Notes under the pieces: model-generated
Database searches by the model: none
What the model was told of the DNA's origin: nothing
What the model saw: the letters and a program-made list of their open reading frames with translations, nothing else
In this document: positions 43,161 to 51,319 of the stretch, in pieces
Layout: each line of letters begins with the position of its first letter
Numbering within the stretch: the stretch's first letter is position 1
Translations under genes and position numbers: made by a program
Assembly (NCBI RefSeq): GCF_900105095.1
Contig: NZ_LT629743.1
Span: 2,728,001 to 2,792,000, forward strand
Origin: Erythrobacter sp. HL-111
GTDB lineage: Bacteria; Pseudomonadota; Alphaproteobacteria; Sphingomonadales; Sphingomonadaceae
Reading direction: 5' to 3'
Length of the DNA stretch: 64,000 nt

Positions 43161-43287
43161 GCCGTCTCCTCTGCACCTTCCCGGCCCCGAGCCGGACTTA
43201 GGAATGCAACGCGGCAATGTCACCGCTTGTTTCCATTGGGGCCATGACTATTGGTGAACCGGCATCCCCGAAGAGAGGAGATCGTTC

Positions 43288-44127
43288 ATGAACCGCCTTG
43301 CCTTTGCCAGTCTCGCCGTGCTCGCCGCCGCGGGCGCGACGCTTGCCACCGCACCCGCCGTGGCCGACACCCACATGGAAGCCTCGGCGCCCGAACTCGA
43401 GCGGGTCCTCGCCGACAGCCGCCGCGATGGCGACCGGGCGCGCGACCAGTATCGCAATCCGGCCGGGACGCTGGCCTTCTTCGGGGTCGAACCCGACATG
43501 ACGATCGCCGAATTCGCCCCAGGCGGCGGCTGGTACACCCGCGTGCTCGCGCCCTACGTGATGGAACAGGGCAGGTATGTCGCCTTCAACACCCCAGCGC
43601 GCCAGCCGGCCGAGGGCGAAGGCTGGGCCGACACCTTCGCCGCCAGGACAGCGCAGATGCTCGGCGCGCCGGAAGGCAAGATCAACGCCTTCGAGGTCGG
43701 CGAGATGCCCGAGGACATGGCCGGCACGGTCGATCGCGTGCTGATCTTCCGTTCGATGCACGGGCTCAACGCCGCCGACATGGCCGACAGCGTGCTCAAG
43801 ACCGCGCGCCGGATGCTCAAGGACGACGGCATGGTCGGCGTCGTCCAGCACCGCGCGCCCGACGGGGCGAGCTACGACGATTACGGCGCCCGCCAGCGCG
43901 GCTACATGCGCGAGGCGGACGTGGTGAACATCTTCGAGGCGGCCGGTTTCGAACTGGTCGAAAAGTCCGAGATCAACGCCAATCCCAAGGACCCGGCCGA
44001 TTGGGAGCACGGCGTGTGGACCCTGCCGCCGACCCTCGCCACCGGCGAGGGAGATCCCAAGCGCAGCGAATATCTGGAAATCGGCGAAAGCGACCGGATG
44101 ACGCTGCTGTTCAAGAAGGCCTATTGA
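43288..44127 (+). CDS. Exported methyltransferase-like protein
   Basis: A 279-residue protein with a clear signal peptide (LAFASLAVLAAAGATLATAPAVADT) and a class I methyltransferase-like fold (COG4798 style): TLAFFGVEPDMTIAEFAPGGGWYTRVLAPYV, VDRVLIFRSMHGLN and LKTARRMLKDDGMVGVVQHR. The glycine loop AEFAPGGGWY replaces the usual ExGxGxG. SAM is not expected in the periplasm, so the activity is unclear. The ATG at 43288 follows a GAGAGGAG site. It precedes aguB by 32 bp on the same strand and may share its transcript. Confidence 0.8.
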   Translation: MNRLAFASLAVLAAAGATLATAPAVADTHMEASAPELERVLADSRRDGDRARDQYRNPAGTLAFFGVEPDMTIAEFAPGGGWYTRVLAPYVMEQGRYVAFNTPARQPAEGEGWADTFAARTAQMLGAPEGKINAFEVGEMPEDMAGTVDRVLIFRSMHGLNAADMADSVLKTARRMLKDDGMVGVVQHRAPDGASYDDYGARQRGYMREADVVNIFEAAGFELVEKSEINANPKDPADWEHGVWTLPPTLATGEGDPKRSEYLEIGESDRMTLLFKKAY

Positions 44128-44159
44128 CCGCCCGAGGGCGGCGAGGAAATCCGTAGTCC

Positions 44160-45038
44160 ATGCGCAGCATCACCGTCGCCGCCCTCCAGCTTGCGCTCGA
44201 CCGCGGGAGCGAGCAGGCCAATATCGATGCCGTCGCCGAACTCGTCGGCGAGGCCGCGGGGCAGGGCGCCCGGGTGATCCAGCCGCCCGAGCTGTTCTCG
44301 ACCCCCTATTTCTGCCGCGAGGAGGAGGAGGTGCTCTTCGCGCTCGCGAAGCCAACCGCCGAGCATCCGAGCGTCGTCGCGATGCAGCGGCTGGCCGAAA
44401 GGCTTAAGGTCGCGATCCCGACCAGCTTCTTCGAGCGCGACGGCCACCACTATTACAACACGCTCGCCATGATCGGGCCGGATGGCGACATCATGGGGAC
44501 ATACCGAAAGAGCCACATCCCCGACGGGCCGGGCTACCAGGAGAAGTACTACTTCCGCCCCGGCAATGACGGGTTCAAGGTGTGGGAGGTGCCCGGCGAC
44601 GACGGGACCCCGGTGCGGATCGGGGTCGGCGTGTGCTGGGACCAGTGGTATCCCGAATGCGCGCGGGTGATGGCGCTGAAGGGCGCGGAGGTGCTGTTCT
44701 ACCCCACGGCGATCGGGTCCGAGCCCTATGATCCCGATCTCGACACGAGCCGCATGTGGCGCCGCGCGATGCAGGGCCACGCGGTGTCGAACTGCATGCC
44801 GGTGGTCGCGGTCAACCGGATCGGGGCGGAGGGGCCACGGGATGCGGAGCAGGTCTTCTATGGCCACTCCTTCATCACCGACGAATGGGGTGATCTCGTC
44901 GCCGAATTCGGCCGCGATCAGGAAGGCGTGCTGGTCGCGACCCTCGACCTCGATCGGGCGGCCATGCACCGGGCGGGCATGGGCTTCTTCCGCGACCGCC
45001 GCCCCAACCTCTACGATCGGCTGGCGCAGGACATTTGA
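44160..45038 (+). CDS. aguB: N-carbamoylputrescine amidase
   Basis: A 292-residue nitrilase-superfamily enzyme that converts N-carbamoylputrescine to putrescine. The Glu-Lys-Cys triad is visible: Glu in QPPELFSTPYF near residue 43, Lys in YRKSHIPDGPGYQEKYYF near residue 120 and Cys in GVGVCWDQWYPEC near residue 158. The REEEE and PDGPGYQEKYYF blocks are typical of AguB. No agmatine deiminase gene is in the window. The stop overlaps folK, which begins at a TTG. Confidence 0.92.
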   Translation: MRSITVAALQLALDRGSEQANIDAVAELVGEAAGQGARVIQPPELFSTPYFCREEEEVLFALAKPTAEHPSVVAMQRLAERLKVAIPTSFFERDGHHYYNTLAMIGPDGDIMGTYRKSHIPDGPGYQEKYYFRPGNDGFKVWEVPGDDGTPVRIGVGVCWDQWYPECARVMALKGAEVLFYPTAIGSEPYDPDLDTSRMWRRAMQGHAVSNCMPVVAVNRIGAEGPRDAEQVFYGHSFITDEWGDLVAEFGRDQEGVLVATLDLDRAAMHRAGMGFFRDRRPNLYDRLAQDI

Positions 45039-45523
45039 GCAGCCTCTACCTCGTCGCGATCGGATCGAACCGGCGGCATCATCTTTACGGTCTCCCGCGC
45101 GCGGTGGTGCACGCCGCGATGGAGGAACTCGCCGCGCTCGGCACGGTCCTGGCGCGCTCGCGCGTGGTCGGTTCGGCCCCGCTGGGCGCGGCGCAGCGCC
45201 GGTTCGCCAACGCCGCGAGCGTGCTGGCGAGCGAATACGACCCGCCCGCGCTCCTCGCCGCGCTCAAGCGGATGGAGCGCGAATTCGGCCGGCGTCCGGG
45301 GCGGCGCTGGGGCGACCGGGTGCTCGATCTCGACATCGTGCTGTGGAGCGAAGGGCGGTGGGAGGACGGGACGCTCGCCATCCCCCACCCCCGTCTCGGC
45401 GAACGCGGCTTCGTCCTCGGCCCGGCGCGGGAGATCGCACCCGGCTGGCGCGATCCGGCGAGCGGGCTCACCATCGCCCAGCTCACTCGCCGCTTGACCC
45501 GGCGGGAGGCGCTGCCTAGGTGA
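45035..45523 (+). CDS. folK: 2-Amino-4-hydroxy-6-hydroxymethyldihydropteridine diphosphokinase
   Basis: A 162-residue HPPK of folate synthesis, which transfers pyrophosphate from ATP to the pterin. The motifs are YLVAIGSNRRHH at the start, RRFANAASVL, and the metal-binding block RWGDRVLDLDIVLW (Asp-x-Asp) followed by IPHPRLGERGFVLGP. The start is a TTG at 45035 that overlaps the aguB stop, which implies coupled translation. A later start would remove the first strand. tRNA-Lys follows 40 bp downstream. Confidence 0.9.
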   Translation: MSSLYLVAIGSNRRHHLYGLPRAVVHAAMEELAALGTVLARSRVVGSAPLGAAQRRFANAASVLASEYDPPALLAALKRMEREFGRRPGRRWGDRVLDLDIVLWSEGRWEDGTLAIPHPRLGERGFVLGPAREIAPGWRDPASGLTIAQLTRRLTRREALPR

Positions 45524-45563
45524 GCGGTCCGCCGCGCACAGGCGCGGCGCGCGACCCTTCCGG

Positions 45564-45639
45564 GGGCCCTTAGCTCAGTCGGTAGAGCAACTGACTTTTA
45601 ATCAGTAGGTCGCTGGTTCGAACCCAGCAGGGCTCACCA
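45564..45639 (+). tRNA. tRNA-Lys(TTT)
   Basis: A 76-nt tRNA. GGGCCCT pairs with AGGGCTC in the acceptor stem; the D arm is GCTCAGTCGGTAGAGC, the anticodon loop ACTTTTAAT carries TTT, the T arm holds GGTTCGAACC, and CCA is encoded at 45637-45639. Confidence 0.97.
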
Positions 45640-45702
45640 ACCCTCGGACGGCTCGCATCCCATGGCCTCTCCCGAAGCGTCCCTTCTCCGCCCCGGTCCC
45701 TG

Positions 45703-46419
45703 TCACCCGGCGGATTCGGCCCGATCCGCCGGCGTGTCGAGCCATCGCGCCGCGCGCACGCCGAAGGTGATGAGGAACGGCACCAGCACGAGGCTGAGCG
45801 TCACCTTGGCGATGACCTGGCCCACGAGCAGGCTGGTGATGTCGAATTCCCCGTAGAAGGCGAGCGTCACGAAGATCACCGAATCCACCGCCTGGCTCAG
45901 CGCGGACGCGATCGCCCCGCGCGCCATCAGGCCGAGCGTCGAGCCGCCCCCGCCGCCCGCGCGCAGCCGGTCGAAGATCCAGATGTTGAGCAGCAGCGAG
46001 ACGAGATAGGCGACCGGCCCTGACGCGACCACACGCCAGAACTGGCCGTGAACCATCTCGAACGCCTCGAGCGCGCCCGGCCTTCCCGCGATCATTTCGG
46101 GCGAGGCGGGAAGCGCGAGGACCAGCGTCATCAGCCCGATCGAAAGGGCGAGCGGCAGGAAGCCCCACCACACGATCCGGTTGGCCATTTCCCGTCCATA
46201 AAGCTGCGCGATGGTGCTCGTAATCACCACAAGCAGGAGAAACGCGAAGATCCCGCTTTCGACCGCGAGGTCGGTCGGCCAGAGGCGCGACTGCTTGTAG
46301 GCGAGGAATCCCGCCAGCACGGTCATGCCGCCGTAGATCAGCGTGAAGACGAACAGGCCCAGCGGCATCGGCATCCCACGGGAGGCGGCATCGCCGGAGG
46401 CGGTGGCGGTCTTGTGCAT
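45703..46419 (-). CDS. Queuosine-precursor transporter (YhhQ/VUT family)
   Basis: A 238-residue inner-membrane protein with about six hydrophobic segments, including LFVFTLIYGGMTVLAGFLA, IFAFLLLVVITSTIAQLYG and SGPVAYLVSLLLNIWIF. The block ALSQAVDSVIFVTLAFYG followed by LLVGQVIAKVTLSLVLVPFLI is typical of YhhQ-type importers of queuine precursors for tRNA modification. The ATG at 46419 is chosen; no strong ribosome site is seen. Adjacent to tRNA-Lys, which is not a queuosine-bearing tRNA. Confidence 0.82.
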   Translation of the reverse strand: MHKTATASGDAASRGMPMPLGLFVFTLIYGGMTVLAGFLAYKQSRLWPTDLAVESGIFAFLLLVVITSTIAQLYGREMANRIVWWGFLPLALSIGLMTLVLALPASPEMIAGRPGALEAFEMVHGQFWRVVASGPVAYLVSLLLNIWIFDRLRAGGGGGSTLGLMARGAIASALSQAVDSVIFVTLAFYGEFDITSLLVGQVIAKVTLSLVLVPFLITFGVRAARWLDTPADRAESAG

Positions 46420-46665
46420 GGCGGCATGCGCTAGTCGGGCGCGGGCCAAAAGGAAAGCGCCAAGCCGGTCGCGGCCGCGCTGCGGGGGCGGGGCGGCGCT
46501 GGCGTTAACCTATTGCGCTATCGCGCGCAAAGTGCCACGCGATCGGACGAGGGCACGCGGAGCGGCGCTCCCGGGGTCATTCACCGAGACGAACATTCAC
46601 TTAGACGAACAGCGCCCGCGGCTCACCCGAGCCCGCCGCGCGCCCATCAAGAGCACGCTTCCATC

Positions 46666-48162
46666 GTGAACGAGAGCGCCACCTCCATCCTCTTCAGCCT
46701 GCTCGGCATCCTTGCCATCCTCGGCATTGCCTTCGCGCTGTCCTCGGGCCGGTCGCATATCCGGCTGCGCGTGGTCGGCGCGGCGTTCGGATTGCAGGCG
46801 GCGATGGCGGTGCTGGTCCTGCGCGTGCCTTTCGGGCAGGAACTGATCGAGGGGCTGTCGCAGGGGGTGATCGCGCTGCTCGACTATTCGGTCGTCGGGA
46901 TCGAAAGCGTGTTCGGGCCGATGGACGACAATCCCTTCGCCACCAGCTTCGTGATCGCCGCGCTGCCGGTGATCGTGTTCTTCGCCGCGATCGTCGCGAT
47001 CCTCTACCATCTCGGCATCATGCAGCGGCTGGTGCGCTGGGTCGGCGGGGCGATCGGCTGGATCACCGGGGTCAGCCGGGTCGAAGCGCTGGGAAGCGCG
47101 GCCAACATCTTCGTCGGCCAGTCGGAAAGCCCGCTGGTCGTGCGGCCCTATCTCGCCGCGCTGCCGCCGGCGCAGCTGTTCACGCTGATGGCGGTCGGCA
47201 TGGCCGGCGTTGCGGGCACGATCCTTGCCGCCTATGCCAGCTTCATAGGCGAGGAGGCGGTGCCATTCCTGCTCGCCGCCGCGTTCATGTCGGCACCGGG
47301 CGGTATCCTGATGGCGAAGATCATCATGCCCGACGAGCCGGTCGCCCCCCACCGCGCGCCGCCCAATGTCGCGGCGATGGCGGGGGTGCGGCTGCGGGAC
47401 CACGCGCCCCCTCCGGGCGAGGGCACGCGGGTCGTCATGGTCGGCGCGAACGGGGAGGAGATCGAGCTTCCCCAGCCCTCCGGCGGACCGGACCGCGCCG
47501 CCATGGCGAGCGGGCCGGGCGCGGACGGCATCTACGAACCCGACGAGGAGATCGAACTCGCCGAGACCTTCGAGGAGGGCCAGCGCCCTGCCAACATCAT
47601 CGAGGCCGCGGCGCAGGGCACGCAGACCGGGGTCAAGCTCGCGGTCGCGGTGGGGGCCATGGTGATGGTCTTCGTCGCGCTGGTCGCGCTCGCCAACGGG
47701 ATCCTCGGCGGGATCGGTGCGGGCGTGGTCGCGCTCGCCGCCGGGATCGGCCAGCCGTTCGCCGCGGACACCGCCGCCTGGCTCGAGGCGCTGAGCTTCC
47801 AGGACCTGCTCGGCACGGCGTTCGCGCCGGTCATGTTCCTGATCGGCATTTCCGACTGGGAACAGGCGCGGATCGCGGGCGGATTGTTCGGGACCAAGAT
47901 CGTCCTCAACGAATTCGTCGCCTTCATCGATCTCGGCGCGATGACGGGCGACCAGCTGACCGAGCGCAGCCGGGCGATCATCACCTTCGCGCTGTGCGGG
48001 TTCGCCAATTTCTCTTCGATCGCGATCCAGATGGCGGTAACCGGGGGCCTTGCCCCGAACCAGCGGCCGGTGATCGCGCGGCTGGGCCTCAAGGCGCTCG
48101 CCGCGGGCAGCCTCGCCAACCTGATGAGCGCGGCGCTGGCCAGCCTGTTCCTGCCGCTCTAG
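46666..48162 (+). CDS. Concentrative nucleoside transporter (NupC/CNT)
   Basis: A 498-residue transporter that takes up nucleosides with ions. CNT motifs are GQSESPLVVRPYL, MSAPGGILMAK, KIVLNEFVAFIDLG and CGFANFSSIAIQMAV. A polar insert of about 90 residues with acidic tracts (YEPDEEIELAETFEEGQ) splits the membrane regions, longer than in E. coli NupC. The start is a GTG at 46666 (NESATSILFSLLG), since the frame upstream is not CNT-like. The stop codon TAG at 48160-48162 lies within the CTAG target of IS1380 copy 4, so the insertion left the coding sequence intact. Confidence 0.9.
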   Translation: MNESATSILFSLLGILAILGIAFALSSGRSHIRLRVVGAAFGLQAAMAVLVLRVPFGQELIEGLSQGVIALLDYSVVGIESVFGPMDDNPFATSFVIAALPVIVFFAAIVAILYHLGIMQRLVRWVGGAIGWITGVSRVEALGSAANIFVGQSESPLVVRPYLAALPPAQLFTLMAVGMAGVAGTILAAYASFIGEEAVPFLLAAAFMSAPGGILMAKIIMPDEPVAPHRAPPNVAAMAGVRLRDHAPPPGEGTRVVMVGANGEEIELPQPSGGPDRAAMASGPGADGIYEPDEEIELAETFEEGQRPANIIEAAAQGTQTGVKLAVAVGAMVMVFVALVALANGILGGIGAGVVALAAGIGQPFAADTAAWLEALSFQDLLGTAFAPVMFLIGISDWEQARIAGGLFGTKIVLNEFVAFIDLGAMTGDQLTERSRAIITFALCGFANFSSIAIQMAVTGGLAPNQRPVIARLGLKALAAGSLANLMSAALASLFLPL

Positions 48163-49821
48163 CCTCTCTTATTCACGGCGATGCGGTTGGGCGCCTCTCG
48201 GCGCGAGCTTGACGCCACTGCTGCGTGCGGCGGCGTAGAGCGGGCGTGCGGCACCGCTGGCGTCTGTTTCACCGCGCTGTGATCGATGGGCTTTTCTGGT
48301 TGAAGGACTTGGCTCGGGGTTTCTGCGGCACTGCCGCGCCCGCTACGTCGGCGCAGGCTTGAGCGCGAGAACGATGGCACGCATCAGATCGGCATCGGGG
48401 CACGCAGAGGCGAACGCTACGCGGATTCGGGTGGCGCTTTCCATGACGCGGGCAGCAACCTTGAGCAGCCGCAGGCGCAGGGTCGTAAACTCGGCTTTTG
48501 CCAGAGCGGTGGTCTTTGGGATCGCCTGCTGAACGCGCCACAGCAGCCAGTAGGCAGCGGTGTGCAGGATCAGGCGCATCTGGTTGGCGTTCGCCGACCG
48601 GCACGAGGTGCGGTCACTGGCCAGCTGGGTCTTGTGCAGCTTGATCAGGTTCTCGGCCTGCCCGCGCGCACAGTAGAGCGTGTCATAGATGTATTCAGCC
48701 GAGCCTTGGGTTAGCGATGTGACGACATAGCGGATATCCATGCCCAGCGTGCTGGCCTCGATCCTGGCGACGACGCGGCGCTGGCGGTTCCAGCTCTTCG
48801 CGCCGTAGCGGGTCTCGGCATAGCTGCGCAGGACCGGGAGTTGGCACTCGGCGCGGCGGACCGCGCAGGCATCGGCGGCAGTGACGATAACCGGATCAGC
48901 GCGCAGCGCGGCGTTGGTCGGCAGACCGAACACGTAATCGACATGGGCCGCCTCGCAGAAGGCCATGACCTCGGGCCGTCCATAATGCCCGTCACCGCGG
49001 ATGGTGATGTGGGTATCAGGCCAGTGGCGGCGAAGATGGCGCACCAGACGCCGGATATGCCCTGCCGCCTCCTTGCCAGAAGGCGTCTTGCCCGTGCGCA
49101 GCAGCATCGCCACCGGCCGGCCCGTTGCCGTGTCGTAGACATGGATCGGCAGGAAGCAGCGCTCCCCATGATGTCCGTTCCAGAAGGAGAGTTGCTGATA
49201 GCCGTGCACGACGTCGCAGGTGTCATCGATATCCAGCGTCACCGCCGCCGGCGGAGTGGGGTAGCTGGCGCAGTAGATGTCGATCATGATCCCCAGCATC
49301 TTTGCCAGCTCGCGCGTGCTCGGCGCATTCTCCCAGCGGCTCATCGTCGGTTGGCTGGCCAACCCCGCACCCGATCCCGGCAGCTTGCCCAGCGCAAGGC
49401 GGAAGCCCGGATCATCGCGCAGAGCGTCGAGATCATCGGCATCCTCATAGCCGCAGGCGATCGCGAACATCCGCGCGCGCAGGATATCTTCAAGCCGATG
49501 AACCACCCGAGCAGGATCGCGCGGATCGGCAATACACGCCGCAAGCCGCTGGCAGAGCCCCATCATGCGCTCGGCCTGAGCCAGCACCAGGACCCCGCCA
49601 TCCGAGGTCAGCCTGCCGCCGTCAAACGCAGCTGTGACCTTCTTGCCGCGCACTGCTGGAAACGAAAATACGGACGCGCTATCATCGCATCCGGCGGGTG
49701 TGGTCTGTGGCATATTTTGCCCCGTTGCAGGTCTGGCTTAAGCAACCACATTCCTACAACAATGCAAATGCTTACGCCACTCCCGCCAACCCGTCAGACC
49801 ACTGCCGGTGAATAATCCGGG
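48163..49821 (-). mobile_element. IS1380-family element, copy 4, with matching target duplication
   Basis: Full-length 1659-bp element flanked by CTAG on both sides (48159-48162 and 49822-49825), the 4-bp duplication expected for the IS1380 family. It lies directly after the stop of the nucleoside transporter gene. This is the clean reference for the element ends: CCTCTCTTATTCACGG at the left, CCCGGATTATTCACCGG read from the right. The most recent or least disturbed copy. Confidence 0.95.
48343..49713 (-). CDS. IS1380-family transposase, copy 4
   Basis: Intact 456-residue DDE transposase. It has the same amino-acid sequence as copy 3 apart from Leu in place of Pro in LVLAQAERM, and matches the readable parts of copy 2. 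Likely functional. Confidence 0.94.
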   Translation of the reverse strand: MPQTTPAGCDDSASVFSFPAVRGKKVTAAFDGGRLTSDGGVLVLAQAERMMGLCQRLAACIADPRDPARVVHRLEDILRARMFAIACGYEDADDLDALRDDPGFRLALGKLPGSGAGLASQPTMSRWENAPSTRELAKMLGIMIDIYCASYPTPPAAVTLDIDDTCDVVHGYQQLSFWNGHHGERCFLPIHVYDTATGRPVAMLLRTGKTPSGKEAAGHIRRLVRHLRRHWPDTHITIRGDGHYGRPEVMAFCEAAHVDYVFGLPTNAALRADPVIVTAADACAVRRAECQLPVLRSYAETRYGAKSWNRQRRVVARIEASTLGMDIRYVVTSLTQGSAEYIYDTLYCARGQAENLIKLHKTQLASDRTSCRSANANQMRLILHTAAYWLLWRVQQAIPKTTALAKAEFTTLRLRLLKVAARVMESATRIRVAFASACPDADLMRAIVLALKPAPT

Positions 49822-50015
49822 CTAGGGTGGCACGCACGTGGTCCCAGCTGCCCGGCGATTGCCGCTCCGCTGCCGGCAGCGGTCATAGGGGGCCGTCTCG
49901 CCCCTTGCCGTCTCCCCCCCTCGTCGCCTCACCCCTCGTCGCCTCCTCTCCGCGCGCGATTGAATAGCCATTCTCGCGCCTTATGTCCGGCGCGGACAAT
50001 TCCGGGATCAATGCC

Positions 50016-50963
50016 ATGACCGACACGATTTCGCAGCACCAGGCCGACATCGCCGTCGTCTCGATCGCCCAGCCGCTCGAGACGATCGCCGACGAGCTCG
50101 GCCGCAGCTTCGCCGAATACGGCTTCGCGGTGATCCGCGACCACGGCATCCCGCAGGACCTGATCGCGCGGGCCGAGGCGAAGAGCCGCGAATTCTTCGC
50201 CCTGCCCGAAGGCGTCAAGCGCGCCTACAGGCTCGAAGGCGGGGGCGGGGCGCGCGGCTACACCCCCTTCGGCACCGAGCGGGCGAAGGATGCGGAAGTC
50301 TTCGATCTCAAGGAATTCTGGCACGTCGGGCGCACCCTGCCCGAGGGCCACCAGCTCGCCGAGTTCATGGCGCCCAACATCTGGCCGAAGGAAGTCGCGG
50401 GATTCGAGGAGGTGTTCTCCGACCTCTTCGCCGCGTTCGAGACCGCCGGGCTGCGCGTGCTCGAGGCGATCGCGCTCCATCTCGGGCTGGAGCGCGATTT
50501 CTTCGCCCCGACGGTCGAGGACGGCAATTCGGTGATGCGCCTGCTCCACTACCCGCCGCTCGGCCCCGACGCGCCCGAAGGCGCGATCCGCGCGGCGGCG
50601 CATGGCGACATCAACACGATCACGCTGCTCCTCGGCGCGGAGGAGGCCGGCCTCGAACTCCTCACGAAACAGGGCGAATGGCGCGCGGTCGACGTGCCCG
50701 AGGGCGCCCTCGTCATCAATATCGGGGACATGCTGGAACGCCTCACCAACGGCCGCCTGCGCTCGACCACGCACCGGGTGGTCAACCCGCGCGGGGAAGC
50801 GGCGCGGCGTTCGCGCTATTCGATGCCCTTCTTCCTCCACTTCCGGCCCGACTACATGATCGAGCCGCTCGGGTGCTGCATCGCCGAAGGGGAGGACGCG
50901 CCCGAGCCGATCAGCAGCCACGATTTCCTGCAGCAGCGCCTGCGCGAGATCAATCTCGCCTGA
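50016..50963 (+). CDS. 2-Oxoglutarate/Fe(II)-dependent oxygenase (isopenicillin-N-synthase family)
   Basis: A 315-residue non-haem iron oxygenase. A DIOX_N domain (LGRSFAEYGFAVIRDHGIPQDL) precedes the catalytic jelly-roll with the iron ligands His-x-Asp in AAAHGDINTITLL and His in RSTTHRVVNP, and Arg/Ser in ARRSRYSMPFF for the co-substrate. All ligands are present. The ATG at 50016 is preferred; an in-frame ATG at 49983 is possible. Its upstream region begins close to the IS1380 copy 4 border. Substrate unknown; relatives act on varied small molecules. Confidence 0.87.
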   Translation: MTDTISQHQADIAVVSIAQPLETIADELGRSFAEYGFAVIRDHGIPQDLIARAEAKSREFFALPEGVKRAYRLEGGGGARGYTPFGTERAKDAEVFDLKEFWHVGRTLPEGHQLAEFMAPNIWPKEVAGFEEVFSDLFAAFETAGLRVLEAIALHLGLERDFFAPTVEDGNSVMRLLHYPPLGPDAPEGAIRAAAHGDINTITLLLGAEEAGLELLTKQGEWRAVDVPEGALVINIGDMLERLTNGRLRSTTHRVVNPRGEAARRSRYSMPFFLHFRPDYMIEPLGCCIAEGEDAPEPISSHDFLQQRLREINLA

Positions 50964-51319
50964 CCCTTCCCGCCGCCGCGACCCTTGCCGCGCGCCCCGC
51001 CCCGCCCCGGGCGGGCGCGCGGGCGCGCGGGCGCGATTGTGACACAATTGTTGCGGCGGCTCGACGAAAACGCCCACCTCAAGACCTGAAAACGCGGCCC
51101 CGCGGAAAAAGGCGAGCCTCGTTGCCCTCATGCAACACATCCCCGGAAAACCCCCGAGATCCGCGGGATACGGGGCACGCGCGAGGCGCCATCGGAAGGC
51201 ACTCGGCGGCCCCTGCGGCGAGTTTCACAAAATTGTCACGTATCCGTCAATTTTGTGCAGCGCAACGAACCTAGGAGCGGCCCGTCTTTCCCGCCAACAA
51301 TGTCGCCAGGGGTCAATCC
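50964..51319 (+). promoter_or_regulatory. Leader region of the Oar-like receptor gene, with inverted repeat
   Basis: This 356-bp gap holds no convincing gene. CACAAAATTG (51226-51235) and CAATTTTGTG (51248-51257) form a perfect 10-bp inverted repeat with a 12-bp spacer, about 60 bp before the receptor start. A related palindrome ACACAATTGTT lies at about 51040-51050. These could be a regulator site or overlap the promoter. AT-richness rises sharply here against the surrounding G+C-rich DNA. Confidence 0.5.
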
